Source: Leucobacter sp. (GTDB taxonomy: Bacteria; Actinomycetota; Actinomycetes; Actinomycetales; Microbacteriaceae). From it: a stretch of DNA of 6,430 nucleotides. The translations under genes were made by a program, and so were the position numbers. Where the stretch lies: assembly GCA_031178565.1 (NCBI GenBank), contig JAPSIU010000166.1, forward strand, positions 1 to 6,430. The letters are read 5' to 3'. Below the pieces are notes generated by a model. It was not told the origin of the DNA and did not search any database. It saw nothing but the letters and a program-made list of their open reading frames with translations. Position 1 is the first letter of the stretch, and each line of letters opens with the position of its first letter. This document shows positions 5,645-6,430 of this stretch, one piece after another.

Positions 5645-6430
5645 TCAGCGGTTCCCGTCTCCCAGCCTGAGGCCCGGGAGCACGGAGAGTACGAGCACCG
5701 CCGCCGCGAAGGCGAAGACGGTCGGGAACCCCGAGCCGGCTGTCGGCATCGTGAGGAAGGCGAGGCCGGCCACCGCGATCGCCACGGCCGAGCCGGTGGA
5801 ATCCGAGATGGAGAGCGCGGAGGAGTTGAAGCCCTCGTTCGCCGTCGTCGAGTAGGCGAGGGTGAGCACCGTCAACCGCGGGTAGAGCAGCCCCATCCCG
5901 CCGCCAGCGATGCCCCAGCCGATGACGACGAGCCAGGGCATCGCGCCCGACACTGCGACGGCGAAGAGCATGGCGATTCCCGCGAGCAGAAGCGGGACGG
6001 CGATGATCACGATCCGCATGCTGCCCATCCGATCGCCGTATCGTCCCTGCGCGAAGGAGGCGAGCGACCAGGCCAGTGCGGCGACGGTGAGGGCCAGGCC
6101 CGCGAGCGCAGGACTGAACGCGAAGCGATCCATGAGGAGCTTGGGGATGTAGGTCTCGGCGGCGAGGAACGCTCCTGCGGCCAGGCCGCGCATGAGTATC
6201 ACGCTGGGTAGCCCCGGGCGGGAGCGGAGCGTCCCCGAGGGCAGCAGCGGCGCGATGGCGACGCCGATGGCCGCGACGCAGGCCAGGGCGATGAGCCAGC
6301 CGATCCGGGGCGGCGCCTCGACGGCGAACCCCGCCCCCACGGCGGCCGCTGCGACGGCCGCGGCCAGGAGCATCCGCCCGCCGACGGTGCGACCGCTCGG
6401 CGCCCGGTCCCGGGCGGTCTTGTCGTCGGC
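5645..6430 (-). CDS. MFS transporter, C-terminal part (N-terminus off window)
   Basis: The minus-strand frame is open from the right edge to TGA at 5647-5645, giving 261 residues. It is rich in Ala, Leu, Val and Gly and contains about eight hydrophobic segments. The final six look like the C-terminal half of a major facilitator, starting near VILMRGLAAGAFLAAETYIP and ending FAFAAAVLVLSVLPGL. The loop GRYGDRMG between two of these segments resembles the MFS motif A (GxxxDRxG) in its second-half copy. The residues before the ATG at 6373 (ADDKTARDRAPSG...) look like a cytoplasmic loop, so 6373 is an internal Met, not the start. The complete protein is probably a 12-14 helix exporter or permease of the inner membrane; the substrate is unknown. 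It converges on tRNA-Leu and probably shares the hairpin terminator between them. Confidence 0.88.
   Translation of the reverse strand, partial: ADDKTARDRAPSGRTVGGRMLLAAAVAAAAVGAGFAVEAPPRIGWLIALACVAAIGVAIAPLLPSGTLRSRPGLPSVILMRGLAAGAFLAAETYIPKLLMDRFAFSPALAGLALTVAALAWSLASFAQGRYGDRMGSMRIVIIAVPLLLAGIAMLFAVAVSGAMPWLVVIGWGIAGGGMGLLYPRLTVLTLAYSTTANEGFNSSALSISDSTGSAVAIAVAGLAFLTMPTAGSGFPTVFAFAAAVLVLSVLPGLRLGDGNR

Overview
The window looks like chromosomal DNA from a high-GC actinobacterium, most likely a Micrococcales/Microbacteriaceae-type organism. This rests on the strong GC bias at third codon positions, GTG starts, TANNNT-type -10 elements and the overall protein set. The genus is an inference only. 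I see no phage, IS, CRISPR or plasmid features, and the gene density is that of an ordinary core-genome region.

Layout from left to right. (1) Positions 1-1137, minus strand: the first 379 residues of an FAD-linked oxidase of the GlcD / D-lactate dehydrogenase type, whose C-terminus lies off the left edge. (2) Divergent to it, 1206-2155 plus strand: a gene for glutamyl-Q tRNA(Asp) synthetase (GluQ-RS). As given, it is broken by a one-base loss in a G run near 1673-1676. (3) Converging on it across a 12-bp gap, a two-gene minus-strand unit: an SGNH/GDSL hydrolase (3381-2554), then a small GerW/YtfJ-family protein (2509-2168), 44 bp apart. An 18-bp direct repeat lies across the end of the hydrolase gene. 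(4) A 137-bp divergent promoter region (3382-3518) with a 17-bp palindrome midway between two candidate -10 boxes. (5) Positions 3519-5327, plus strand: a 602-residue superfamily 2 DEAD/DEAH-type helicase with a C-terminal region I cannot assign; its mRNA is probably leaderless. (6) Positions 5469-5553: tRNA-Leu(GAG), with a candidate promoter upstream and a strong hairpin terminator downstream. (7) From 5645 to the right edge, minus strand: the C-terminal part of an MFS transporter.

The genes do not form one obvious pathway. The only likely operon is the SGNH hydrolase plus the GerW-family protein. It may share regulation with the divergent helicase through the palindrome. GluQ-RS and tRNA-Leu are translation functions, and the oxidase and the MFS transporter are unrelated flanking genes. 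I found no convincing novel multi-gene system. The points most worth checking are the gluQ frameshift, the symmetric palindrome and the helicase C-terminal domain.
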